Positions 24,336 to 34,830 of a stretch of DNA of 64,000 nucleotides are shown here, in pieces; within the stretch, counting starts at the first letter, position 1, and each line of letters begins with the position of its first letter. The notes beneath the pieces were generated by a model. That model made no database searches, was not told the origin of the DNA, and saw only the letters and a program-made list of their open reading frames with translations. The stretch comes from Tragulus kanchil (Eukaryota; Chordata; Mammalia; Artiodactyla; Tragulidae). The stretch covers positions 21,035,471 to 21,099,470 of the forward strand of contig JAIOJX010000027.1 of NCBI GenBank assembly GCA_022376925.1, read 5' to 3'. A program made the translations under genes and the position numbers.

Positions 24336-24639
24336 GAATTCACAGAGTTCCCTATGTCTCAGACCCCGCAGAGGCCGGCACTGTCCCGTCTGACGGCATG
24401 TTCTGAACTCGCCCTTGTGGTTCGCGGCAGGGAACAGGGCGTCGGGACCAGATTCAGAACTGGTTCACCTTACATGGCGCCAAGCCAAGCGTGCAGGCAC
24501 CACTGCTCGGACTCTGGGTAACACAGATCCCCCCCACACAGAGGGCTCTGGGTGCGGCCGAGGTCCAGGACCCTGGCTCCAACCGGTCCTTGAGAGCCTC
24601 TGTGTCCACCCAAGGAGCTGAACCCCCGGAATGGGCCGC

Positions 24640-24775
24640 GTTACGTCCAATAATATTGCCTCCTCTTCAGATTATCACATCATCAAAATTTCATCACCCC
24701 TCTGGGTCACTAACAGCTTCCTAAATGGATCAGGCTTTAATTGCTTCTCTTCTCCAGCCTCATTCAGCTTAGAAG
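24640..24775. promoter_or_regulatory. Possible conserved intronic element
   Basis: Repeat-free A/T-rich stretch with CAATAATATTGCC, AGATTATCACATCATC and GGCTTTAATTGCTTC. The motifs suggest a regulatory element; inference only. Confidence 0.35.
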
Positions 24776-25109
24776 GCTCTGTGAAGCTCCGTCCCCGGGC
24801 AATCAGTCAAGGAACACCCCCAGTGACCCTAAGGAGGCTCCCCGTCCATCTCTGGGTCCTCCCAACCCCCAGGAGGGGGGCGAGGGGAGGCAGGAGAGGC
24901 GGCGAGGGAGCAGTGGACTCCCCCCCGGTGGTTCGTGCCCAGGGAGGGCACAGCTCGGGCAGAGGCGGGAGCCAGGAGGACCAGGGGCTCCCTGGGCAAT
25001 TTCCAGACTCCTCTCCGGCCCCTGGACCAGGCCCTGCCTGCCAACAGCAAGCACAACCGGCCTGGCGTCTCTCGTTGGGAAGATGTCAGTAAAGGAGCTC
25101 ATGAGACAC

Positions 25110-25215
25110 AGGGAAGGCGGGGCAGTGGAAAGATGCCCCACAGAGTCCTGGGTTCGAGCCCTAGCTTCCTGGCTGTGGAGCTTCAGGAAGGCAACGGCTG
25201 ATGAGTCTCAGTCGA
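25110..25215 (+). mobile_element. MIR SINE
   Basis: Forward MIR 5' half: GGCAGTGGAAAGATGCCCCA, CTGGGTTCGAGCCCTAGCTT and CTGGCTGTGGAGCTTCAGG. Confidence 0.7.
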
Positions 25216-25320
25216 CCCACGCACTGGAGGTGCAGGAGGACGGAGGCAGGTAAGGATGAGAACGTAGCCAACACAAAGAAAGGGGCACAGAGGTGCTTCC
25301 CTTGTCTAGATCCCTAGGAT

Positions 25321-25507
25321 GGGGATGCTCAGTGTCTCAGTCGTGTCAGACTCTTCGCCACCCCGTGAACTACAGCCCGCCAGGCTCCTCTGTCCATGGA
25401 ATTCTCCAGGCAAGACGACTGGACCCTTCTACAGAGCATCTTCCCAACCCGGGGATCGAACCTGCGTCTCCTGCCTTGGCAGGTGGATTCTTTACCACGG
25501 AGCCACA
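25321..25507 (-). mobile_element. Bov-tA SINE
   Basis: Reverse Bov-tA: CAGTCGTGTCAGACTCTTCG, CCAGGCTCCTCTGTCCATGG, GGGGATCGAACCTGCGTCTC, ending near the head without the final GGGAAGCCC. Confidence 0.92.
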
Positions 25508-25694
25508 GCCCATGGAGGAGCCAAATCATGCTGCTCCAGGGAAGCAGCAAAGAAGTGACGCAAGAGGGAGATTCAGGAGAAATACAGAGAAACGGTACCA
25601 AGGGGGAAACCTGGAAACAAAACGCAACCTGAGATCCACCTGAAGACCCTTGAGCAGGGCAAACCCAGAAGCAAACAAGCACAGTACATTAGCT

Positions 25695-25865
25695 TATGAA
25701 GGGCTTCTGCTCCGTCGGGCTCCGTGCTAAGTGCTCTCCTGTGCGATCCCATTTACTTCTCCTTGTACTACAAACGAGCCAACGGGCCCGAGCGTGTTAA
25801 GTGACGGATGCAAAGCGGCAGGGACTAACCCAGCAGAGCCCGAACCCAGGTAGGCCCCGTTCCAA
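25695..25865 (-). mobile_element. MIR SINE, diverged
   Basis: Reverse MIR pattern: GCTCCGTGCTAAGTGCTCTC, then GTTAAGTGACGGATGCAAAG and CCGAACCCAGGTAG. The same element recurs at 26764-26934. Confidence 0.6.
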
Positions 25866-26389
25866 GCCACTGGCCACTCTCCAGGCCACCTCTGAACAGC
25901 ATAAGGCGAAAAACTCCTAAAGGCAGGCAAGGAACAGCAGCGACAGGGGTGTGGGTGGCTGGGGGGTGCCTGAGGGAGGGGCCCGGTCTTGGGTAAAGTG
26001 ATTCCTTATGAAACGCCCTTCTGGAGACCACAGCGTCATCTCTGCGGGTGTGAGGGATGCTGGACATCACCAGTGCGCACTGCGATGCTGTTTCTCCAGC
26101 ACTGGGAAGGCTGCACGCCCAGCTCCCTTGCTTGAGAAGGACCACTGGGTGGGGACCATGTGATCAGCTCTGGCCAATGGGCTGCAAGGGAAGTGGGCGG
26201 GCTAGAGTATTTCATAGTAGATACAAGTCTTCCCTCTCCTGTATTTCAAAAGGTGCCTCCACGCCTGGATGGCATGCCCTAAGTGATGCTCATAGGCACG
26301 CGGGCTCGGGCCCCATTCCTAAGGATGAGAACGTAGCCAACACAAAGAAAGGGGCACAGAGGTGCTTCCCTTGTCTAGATCCCTAGGAT

Positions 26390-26576
26390 GGGGATGCTCA
26401 GTGTCTCAGTCGTGTCAGACTCTTCGCCACCCCGTGAACTACAGCCCGCCAGGCTCCTCTGTCCATGGAATTCTCCAGGCAAGACGACTGGACCCTTCTA
26501 CAGAGCATCTTCCCAACCCGGGGATCGAACCTGCGTCTCCTGCCTTGGCAGGTGGATTCTTTACCACGGAGCCACA
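26390..26576 (-). mobile_element. Bov-tA SINE (false second copy)
   Basis: Copy of 25321-25507 in duplication 7. Confidence 0.88.
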
Positions 26577-27582
26577 GCCCATGGAGGAGCCAAATCATGC
26601 TGCTCCAGGGAAGCAGCAAAGAAGTGACGCAAGAGGGAGATTCAGGAGAAATACAGAGAAACGGTACCAAGGGGGAAACCTGGAAACAAAACGCAACCTG
26701 AGATCCACCTGAAGACCCTTGAGCAGGGCAAACCCAGAAGCAAACAAGCACAGTACATTAGCTTATGAAGGGCTTCTGCTCCGTCGGGCTCCGTGCTAAG
26801 TGCTCTCCTGTGCGATCCCATTTACTTCTCCTTGTACTACAAACGAGCCAACGGGCCCGAGCGTGTTAAGTGACGGATGCAAAGCGGCAGGGACTAACCC
26901 AGCAGAGCCCGAACCCAGGTAGGCCCCGTTCCAAGCCACTGGCCACTCTCCAGGCCACCTCTGAACAGCATAAGGCGAAAAACTCCTAAAGGCAGGCAAG
27001 GAACAGCAGCGACAGGGGTGTGGGTGGCTGGGGGGTGCCTGAGGGAGGGGCCCGGTCTTGGGTAAAGTGATTCCTTATGAAACGCCCTTCTGGAGACCAC
27101 AGCGTCATCTCTGCGGGTGTGAGGGATGCTGGACATCACCAGTGCGCACTGCGATGCTGTTTCTCCAGCACTGGGAAGGCTGCACGCCCCAGCTCCCTTG
27201 CTTGAGAAGGACCACTGGGTGGGGACCATGTGATCAGCTCTGGCCAATGGGCTGCAAGGGGAAGTGGGCGGGGCTAGAGTATTTCATAGTAGATACAAGT
27301 CTTCCCTCTCCTGTATTTCAAAAGGTGCCTCCACGCCTGGATGGGCATGCCCTAAGCCCCCCACCGGTCCTGCCAGTTTCCGCCTCATAGAAAGATGGAG
27401 TTCAGCGGACAGGCATCAGCAAGGCCCCAAAGTCCCGGCTGGTAGAAACAGCTTTAACTGCAGGGTCAGAGGTGGGAGAGGCGGGGGAGAGGGCCAGGGA
27501 CGTCTGCGCAGCGCTCCCCGCTCAGGATAGACTCTGTTCTCGAGGGACAGGCACGCGCTGCTGTATTTAAAGTGGGTAACCC

Positions 27583-27769
27583 GCACCTCCCTGGGGGTCC
27601 ACTGGTGAAGACTGCGCCTTCTTACGCAGGGGGTGCAGGTCTGATTCCTGGTTAGGAAGATAAGATCCCACATGCATCACACCCAGACAAAACATTTTTA
27701 AAAACCCCAAGGCAATATTGTAACAAATTAAAGAAAGACTTTTTAAAAATTAAAAAATAAAATAAAATA
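27583..27769 (+). mobile_element. CHR-1-type SINE
   Basis: CTCCCTGGGGGTCCACTGGT head, GCAGGTCTGATTCCTGGTTA box, and the tail GGCAATATTGTAACAAATTA with AAAGAAAGACTTTTT, ending in A/T repeats. Confidence 0.85.
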
Positions 27770-27955
27770 GATAACTGACAAAGACCTGCTGTACAGCACA
27801 GGGAACTCTGCTCGATCTCATCTAACAACCTAAATAGGAAAAGAATTTGAAGAAGAATAGGCATTCAGTTATACATGCCGATGTATAACTGAATCACTTG
27901 CCGTTCACCTAAAACTAACTCAACACTGTTAATCAACTCTAATATAAAGTGAAAA
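27770..27955 (+). mobile_element. L1 LINE 3' tail
   Basis: Forward L1 3' end: GACAAAGACCTGCTGTACAG, CACAGGGAACTCTGCTCGAT, ATGTATAACTGAATCACTTG and TAATCAACTCTAATATAAAG. A partial, corrupted echo occurs at 28999-29065 through duplication 8. Confidence 0.88.
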
Positions 27956-28330
27956 AGTTAAGAAACACTCCTCCACGGCAGCCCAGGCTGGAGGGCAGGG
28001 CTCCCACGCCACGCTTGGGCGCGGGGCTTGGCTGCCCCTCCAGCTGGGGCTCCAGGCACTGGGCGCGTCTGATGCACAGAGGAGCCCCGAGCGCGGGGGA
28101 GTGGCTGGAGAGGAGACGGAGAAGCAGGCGAGACAGACGACGGAGGGCTTTACGCCCTGGTTAAGTGCTCACTCATCATTCACTCATTCACGGATTCTTC
28201 ACTAATTCATAATTGCTGAGCTCCCTCTGTGCGCCAGGCGCGCTCCCGGCAGTTGGGGTTAAACAGGGGACAACACGAAGCCCTGCCCGCGGGGGAGGGA
28301 GCAGCAGTAAACCCCCACACATGTCAGATG

Positions 28331-28495
28331 GGGGCTTCCCTGGTGGGTCAGAAGGTCCAGAATCTGCCTGCGACGCCGGAGACCCGGGTTCGATCCCTGG
28401 GTCAGGAAGATGCCCTGGAGAAGGGAATGGCTACCCACTCCAGTGTTCTTGGCTGGAGAATCCCCTGGACAGAGGCCCTGGCGGGCGATAGTCCA
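28331..28495 (+). mobile_element. Bov-tA SINE
   Basis: GGCTTCCCTGGTGGGTCAGA head, GGGTTCGATCCCTGGGTCAG box and GGAGAATCCCCTGGACAGAG; lacks the terminal GACACGACTGAG. Confidence 0.92.
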
Positions 28496-28792
28496 TGAAG
28501 CAGACAGGGCTGGGCGACGCACACGTCCACTCCACACTTTCCACACGTCGGGTGGAGCTGTGCAGACACCTGGGAGGGGTGGGCTCGGCTCGGGGACCAC
28601 AGGAGCCTCGAGGGCCGAGTGCCGAGCCCGGAGCATGACCGGTGAGCTCTGGGCCCAGGAGGGAGGGCAGCGGCGTGAGGCTGGGGAGAAGGCAGAGCGT
28701 GGCAGGAGGAGGGTGTGGCTTATGAAGTCCTCATACTGGGCGGTTTGCATGTTACGGGCTCTTCACATTTACTAGGAGCATTTTTAGTTTTT

Positions 28793-28968
28793 AAGATTTT
28801 TTTAATGTGGACTATTTTTAAAGTCTGTATTGTATTTCTTACAACATTGCTTCTGCTTTAACTTTTTGATTCTGTGATGTGTGGGATCTTAGCTCCCAGA
28901 CTCCGGATGAAACTCACACCCTGCACTGGAAAGCAAAGTCTTAACCACTGGGCCACCGGGAAGTCCCT
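28793..28968 (-). mobile_element. CHR-1-type SINE
   Basis: Reverse element: GTGGACTATTTTTAAAGTCT tail complement, TACAACATTGCTTCTGC, GATGTGTGGGATCTTAGCTC and head GGGCCACCGGGAAGTCCCT. Confidence 0.88.
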
Positions 28969-29439
28969 ACGAACTTTCCGGGAAAAAAAAGAAAACCCCC
29001 AATGTATAACTAACATTTTATAAACTAACTCAACACTGTTAATCAACTCTAATATAAAGTGAAAAAGTTAAGAAACACTCCTCCACGGCAGCCCAGGCTG
29101 GAGGGCAGGGCTCCCACGCCACGCTTGGGCGCGGGCTTGGCTGCCCCTCCAGCTGGGGCTCCAGGCACTGGGCGCGTCTGATGCACAGAGGAGCCCCGAG
29201 CGCGGGGGAGTGGCTGGAGAGGAGACGGAGAAGCAGGCGAGACAGACGACGGAGGGCTTTACGCCCTGGTTAAGTGCTCACTCATCATTCACTCATTCAC
29301 GGATTCTTCACTAATTCATAATTGCTGAGCTCCCTCTGTGCGCCAGGCGCGCTCCCGGCAGTTGGGGTTAAACAGGGGACAACACGAAGCCCTGCCCGCG
29401 GGGGAGGGAGCAGCAGTAAACCCCCACACATGTCAGATG

Positions 29440-29604
29440 GGGGCTTCCCTGGTGGGTCAGAAGGTCCAGAATCTGCCTGCGACGCCGGAGACCCGGGTTC
29501 GATCCCTGGGTCAGGAAGATGCCCTGGAGAAGGGAATGGCTACCCACTCCAGTGTTCTTGGCTGGAGAATCCCCTGGACAGAGGCCCTGGCGGGCGATAG
29601 TCCA
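29440..29604 (+). mobile_element. Bov-tA SINE (false second copy)
   Basis: Copy of 28331-28495 in duplication 8. Confidence 0.88.
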
Positions 29605-29901
29605 TGAAGCAGACAGGGCTGGGCGACGCACACGTCCACTCCACACTTTCCACACGTCGGGTGGAGCTGTGCAGACACCTGGGAGGGGTGGGCTCGGCTC
29701 GGGGACCACAGGAGCCTCGAGGGCCGAGTGCCGAGCCCGGAGCATGACCGGTGAGCTCTGGGCCCAGGAGGGAGGGCAGCGGCGTGAGGCTGGGGAGAAG
29801 GCAGAGCGTGGCAGGAGGAGGGTGTGGCTTATGAAGTCCTCATACTGGGCGGTTTGCATGTTACGGGCTCTTCACATTTACTAGGAGCATTTTTAGTTTT
29901 T

Positions 29902-30078
29902 AAGATTTTTTTAATGTGGACTATTTTTAAAGTCTGTATTGTATTTCTTACAACATTGCTTCTGCTTTAACTTTTTGATTCTGTGATGTGTGGGATCTTA
30001 GCTCCCAGACTCCGGATGAAACTCACACCCCTGCACTGGAAAGCAAAGTCTTAACCACTGGGCCACCGGGGAAGTCCC
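29902..30078 (-). mobile_element. CHR-1-type SINE (false second copy)
   Basis: Copy of 28793-28968; its head keeps the bases missing from the first copy (CACACCCCTG, CACCGGGGAAG), so this is the better-quality version. Confidence 0.86.
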
Positions 30079-30099
30079 TACGAAGGGCAATTTTAACGT

Positions 30100-30202
30100 G
30101 ACGGAGACAGTCTCATTTAACATACAAAACCCCTACAAGGTAGATAACACTATTTTTAACTCCGTTTCTTCATTTTACAGATGAGGAAACTGGGCCTCAG
30201 TT
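30100..30202 (-). mobile_element. MIR SINE
   Basis: Reverse MIR core: CCTACAAGGTAGATAACACT, then CATTTTACAGATGAGGAAAC and TGGGCCTCAG. Confidence 0.75.
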
Positions 30203-30479
30203 CCGGATGGCTTGGGGCGGAGGCGGGGCCAGGGCCAGGCTGGGAGCCGCGGCCACGGCATGTGGGCACCTCCGGTCTCGGCAGGAGGGCTCAGAGGAGG
30301 GCATTCTGGACCAGACGCCTGGCTCAGGGAGTCCGATGAGACAGGGAATACGGCCCCTGCCTCCCCTCCTCTGCTCAGGGAGCCTGGGCAGCCCTGGAGG
30401 GCCCCTGGCTCAGCCTTGCTCTGCCCCCAGCTGACAGGAGAGGTGGGAGGCCAGGAACCACGGTGGTGGCTCTAGCAAC

Positions 30480-30600
30480 CAGGCCTGTTTTCTTTTCACT
30501 ACGGGCTGCCGGGCGGTGCTGGTCCATTTGTTGCTATTGGCCTCCCCAGGCCCCACATCTATGATGACTAATTCCCCAGCCTCAGGCAGCCCAGGGCCGT
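30480..30600. promoter_or_regulatory. Possible conserved intronic element
   Basis: Contains TTTGTTGCTATTGG (Sox-like) and TGATGACTAATTCCCC in a repeat-free block. Inference only. Confidence 0.28.
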
Positions 30601-30779
30601 CTGGGGGCAGTGCCGTCAGGGCGGGGCTGAAAGCCCGCAGCAGCACCGGAACACCCAGCACGAATTCCAACCCCGTTTTCCAACTACCAGGAGTCAGAGG
30701 GAGAGGAGGGTTTGGCTCCAGTCAGTCAGAGGACTCCTTCCACAGCCGCCAAATCCTAGGGTAACCAGCTCTAGGAAGG

Positions 30780-31150
30780 CTCATCCACACAAAGCACGAC
30801 AGTCTAACAACTGGCTTGTTTTGTACTGTAGTGAGTTCCCCGTTGCCAGAGATATGCAAGTAGAGCTCACACAGCCACCTGTCCCAGGCTTGTGGGCAGG
30901 GGACAGCAGTAGATGGTTTTCCTATTTCAAGTCAAATGTACAGACCCCTGTTTGTCCCAAGGATGAAGAACAGTTCATTCTCTATTACCGTTTAGCTTAC
31001 AGCCCAATTGTGCCGCAGTACGAGATCGAATGCATACCAATATGCAGTTTAACACGTTCTTTTCAAGTCGGCTGTTCAGGCACTGTTTAAACAGGGAACT
31101 GCTGTAAAGGACTTGGCCTCTTTCCCAGCCTCCCTTTCTTGATGGAACGA
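30780..31150. other. Unique sequence, possible ancient repeat or conserved block
   Basis: 30820-30900 resembles a very old mammalian repeat of uncertain family. 30940-31080 is low-complexity-free and A/T-balanced. A complete 89-codon open frame (30821-31090, plus strand) crosses it, with no recognisable domain and no coding context. Confidence 0.3.
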
Positions 31151-31559
31151 GGGTGCCGGCCCCTACTTTGGACTTCCAGCAGAGGACATAAAGGAGAGGC
31201 GGTCGATAAATATTTGCCGAACAAATGGATGACAGGGAGAGATTCTGAGGCAGGTATCAGGCTGCCAGCAAGACTCTGTCTCTGGTGGGGGGGTCCCGGG
31301 TCTGTCTGTCCCAGGTGGGGCAATGCTTCTGTGGCCAATACAAGCACCACACTGCTCATCCAACCACAGCGCGAAGCGCTCCAGACGGCCCAGCTGAAGC
31401 CCGGGGGCGCGAGGGCGAGGGGTCGCGGGGCAGAGAGCCACCTCTCTGGTCCGGGGAGGGGGCGGGGAGGGGAACAGGGGCGCCACCCCCCAGCCCACCC
31501 TCACGTGGGGCCCCCCATTCACAGCCGTGGAGCCCCAGGCAAGCCTGCCCCACGGTCTT

Positions 31560-31690
31560 GTGGTAATTAGTAAGAAGCCCTGATCAATAAGTTATTTTTT
31601 GCTGTCAGTAATTAATAATTATAGCTTAGCCACACCATGTAATTAAACTTTCATCCTGCTCCCTTGAGTGCTGTTGGGCTTTTATTGTGA
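31560..31690. promoter_or_regulatory. Strong candidate conserved enhancer (TAATTA cluster)
   Basis: A 130-base A/T-rich island in GC-rich intron holds GGTAATTAGTAAG, TGATCAATAAGTTATTTTTT, GTAATTAATAATTATAGC and TGTAATTAAAC, then TTTTATTGTGATTGCC. At least four homeodomain TAAT cores and no repeat signature make it the best enhancer candidate in the window. Confidence 0.5.
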
Positions 31691-32120
31691 TTGCCTCCCA
31701 GCACTAAACTTGCTCCCATCGGAGCCTTCCGGGGCCTCCAGGGCTGGGCTGCACAATCTTCCCACTGCCTGGATCCCTCAGCTCAGACCCCCTCTGGTCC
31801 TCCCCCAGGCACCGTTCTCTTGAAAGAACCTTCTGGACCAGCGGGCTGGGCTTCAGCCGCCCTCCTTCCAGACTCCGGGCCTCCCTGGACCATCTAGCAG
31901 CAGCAATCAAGTCTTCGAGGCACAAGAGACACCTTGCGAGCGAGTCACAGCGATGAGGCCACAGACAGAACGACATCCAGGAGGGTCTTGGGTGAGATAA
32001 AGGCGTTCAAGGGCTTTTCAGTGGATGGCCAGGAGCTGCTCCTCCACAGTCCCTTGGCTTAGAGTCTAAAAACAATCATTCTAACCAGACCAACAATGAC
32101 CCTTTACTCAGCCCGTGCTA

Positions 32121-32333
32121 GGGCTTTCCCGGTGACTCAGTGGTAAAAAGCCATCTGCCGATGCAGGAGGTGCGGGTTCGATCTCCAGTCAGGAAGATCC
32201 CCTGGAGGAGGAAACGGCAACCGACTCCAGCATTCCTGCCTGGGAAATCCCATGCACAGAGGAGCCTCGTGGGCTACTGTCCACGGGGCCGTGAAAGAGT
32301 TGGATGCGACTGAGTGACGAAACAGCAATGACG
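32121..32333 (+). mobile_element. Bov-tA SINE
   Basis: GGGCTTTCCCGGTGACTCAG head, GCGGGTTCGATCTCCAGTCA box, GGGAAATCCCATGCACAGAG and tail GATGCGACTGAGTGACGAAA. Confidence 0.93.
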
Positions 32334-32356
32334 AGAAGCACCTTCGATGACCCGGG

Positions 32357-34524
32357 CTCATGCTGGGCGCCCCGGATCCTCAGGTCCCTGAAGTTTGGGG
32401 GACCCGTGGGAACCACGGGACACTGAGTTTCATGGGAAATGGTCAGATTCTGGCTATCAGTATTAATAGCTAACGTTGCTAGAACCTGGGGAAAAAACCA
32501 CCAGGCCCAGGGGAGTTCACGCCCGGCACCGGTCGACGTGAGCTCTGTCCCCAGAGAGGAGGACGGCTGGGTCCCTCTCTCCCTGTCACGACGGGAAAAC
32601 ACACACACTCAGAAGTGGGCAAGATGCCACTGGCTTTAACTACCCCCAAAGGGTTAACGGCAGGGAAAAGAGAAGCAAAGGAGACCCTCCGCTCTCCCAC
32701 CCGGAGCCGACGAGCAACGACCCCGGGGCCCAAGCCGGCCTCCCCCACCCCAACGCACCACAGAGCCGTGCCCACAGACCTGCACCGAGACCAAGCTTTC
32801 CCACAATGCTCTGCACGCTCTGCTGCCCAGGAGACAAATGCAAGAGCACCCGGTGGAAGACGGAAACACTCTCTCGGAGCCAGAGAGCACAAAGGAGCAG
32901 CGGGAGGCTCAGCAGCCCCACTCAAGCAGGCAGCAAACACGGGAGCCGGAGCAAGAGTGAATCAATCAAAGAGCCTTTCCCGGCTGCTGACAGCGGAGCC
33001 CCTCCCACTGGAAGCCGGGGGACAGGAGCTGACCGGGCCTGAGCCTCAACAGGGTGGATGCGCGGATGCCTGGCCTCAGGTGGCTGGGACGGGTGGCGAG
33101 GCGGGACGTGGAAACGGAGGGGGGACACAGAGGGGTCTTCAGGGGCCCTGGGGCGCCTCACAAGCCTGTCCCTGAGTGGGACAAGAACTAGTGGGCCGGC
33201 TGCCCCGGAAAGCCACGGGGCTCCTGCAGTCCGTGCAGTAATTGAGTTAGAGGCACCCGGGCAGAGCCCTCGCCGTGTCCTGGCTTTCAGCTAGTGACCC
33301 CGGGTATCTCAGAGCAGAGCTGTGAGTGCCCCAGGGCACAGGGACCTGTTCCTGGTCTGCTCACGTCCTCGTCCTCCCCGGCCCCTCGGGAGAAGGACCC
33401 TGTCAAGTGCCCCTCAGCTGTAGATGGTCCTGGCTGGGGGCCCTCATGCTGGGCGCCCGGATCCTCAGGTCCCTGAAGTTTGGGGACCCGTGGGAACCAC
33501 GGGACACTGAGTTTCATGGGAAATGGTCAGATTCTGGCTATCAGTATTAATAGCTAACGTTGCTAGAACCTGGGGAAAAAACCACCAGGCCCAGGGGAGT
33601 TCACGCCCGGCACCGGTCGACGTGAGCTCTGTCCCCAGAGAGGAGGACGGCTGGGTCCCTCTCTCCCTGTCACGACGGGAAAACACACACACTCAGAAGT
33701 GGGCAAGATGCCACTGGCTTTAACTACCCCCAAAGGGTTAACGGCAGGGAAAAGAGAAGCAAAGGAGACCCTCCGCTCTCCCACCCGGAGCCGACGAGCA
33801 ACGACCCCGGGGCCCAAGCCGGCCTCCCCCACCCCAACGCACCACAGAGCCGTGCCCACAGACCTGCACCGAGACCAAGCTTTCCCACAATGCTCTGCAC
33901 GCTCTGCTGCCCAGGAGACAAATGCAAGAGCACCCGGTGGAAGACGGAAACACTCTCTCGGAGCCAGAGAGCACAAAGGAGCAGCGGGAGGCTCAGCAGC
34001 CCCACTCAAGCAGGCAGCAAACACGGGAGCCGGAGCAAGAGTGAATCAATCAAAGAGCCTTTCCCGGCTGCTGACAGCGGAGCCCCTCCCACTGGAAGCC
34101 GGGGGACAGGAGCTGACCGGGCCTGAGCCTCAACAGGGTGGATGCGCGGATGCCTGGCCTCAGGTGGCTGGGACGGGTGGCGAGGCGGGACGTGGAAACG
34201 GAGGGGGGACACAGAGGGGTCTTCAGGGGCCCTGGGGCGCCTCACAAGCCTGTCCCTGAGTGGGACAAGAACTAGTGGGCCGGCTGCCCCGGAAAGCCAC
34301 GGGGCTCCTGCAGTCCGTGCAGTAATTGAGTTAGAGGCACCCGGGCAGAGCCCTCGCCGTGTCCTGGCTTTCAGCTAGTGACCCCGGGTATCTCAGAGCA
34401 GAGCTGTGAGTGCCCCAGGGCACAGGGACCTGTTCCTGGTCTGCTCACGTCCTCGTCCTCCCCGGCCCCTCGGGAGAAGGACCCTGTCCCAGCAAGTGCC
34501 CCTCAGCTGTAGATGGTCCTGGCT
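32357..34524 (+). repeat. Tandem duplication 9 (period 1084)
   Basis: 32357-33442 is repeated at 33443-34524. Copy 2 lacks one C and one G in runs within its first 40 bases. Copy 1 lacks five bases near 33407 that are present near 34488. Between these the copies look identical. Confidence 0.93.
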
Positions 34525-34554
34525 CCCGGGGAGAGAAAGGGGCTTAGCACTCAC

Positions 34555-34670
34555 CCGCTCTGGGTCCTGACTCCGTTCCCAGCAGCCTGGGGCAAGTCAC
34601 CTAACGGCCCAGACCTCAGTGTTCCCATCTGTTAAGTGGCCACTAGAATAAGATGACCTCTCTAGTCCGT
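34555..34670 (+). mobile_element. MIR SINE
   Basis: Forward MIR: GGGCAAGTCACCTAACGGCC, CAGTGTTCCCATCTGTTAAG, TGGCCACTAGAATAAGATGA. Confidence 0.7.
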
Positions 34671-34679
34671 CCGTCCGTG

Positions 34680-34830
34680 GAGGCTTTTACGATGATCATA
34701 AAAATAATAACTTTTATTACCTTACATTACAGGGCCCCGTTACAAAATTCCTAAGTGCTTTAATGTAAATTACAGTGTAAAATCCTTCCCTCAGCCCTCT
34801 GAGTGAGAGCGGATTATTCTGATCTTTGAT
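34680..34830. other. A/T-rich segment left of the CpG island
   Basis: Contains AAAAATAATAACTTTTATTACC and AAGTGCTTTAATGTAAATTACAG. It may be a diverged MIR or a regulatory block; I cannot decide from sequence. Confidence 0.3.

Larger units (their letters stand above)
25251..27356 (+). repeat. Tandem duplication 7 (period 1069)
   Basis: 25251-26283 is repeated at 26320-27356. About 36 bases (26284-26319) at the junction match neither copy. The last 150 bases of copy 1 miss single bases in C and G runs compared with copy 2. Confidence 0.92.
27912..30084 (+). repeat. Tandem duplication 8 (period 1109)
   Basis: 27912-28973 is repeated at 29022-30084. The 48 junction bases include a degraded echo of the L1 tail that precedes copy 1. 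The end of copy 1 lacks single bases in C and G runs. Confidence 0.92.

Noticed and set aside
24400..24640. A possible second SDK2 exon or other spliced coding exon in the intron.
   Set aside because: No frame encodes the start of the first Ig domain between an AG acceptor and a GT donor.
30821..31090. A complete 89-codon open frame in a non-repetitive stretch.
   Set aside because: No recognisable domain, no splice or promoter context, and it lies inside SDK2 intron 1. Its length is within chance expectation.
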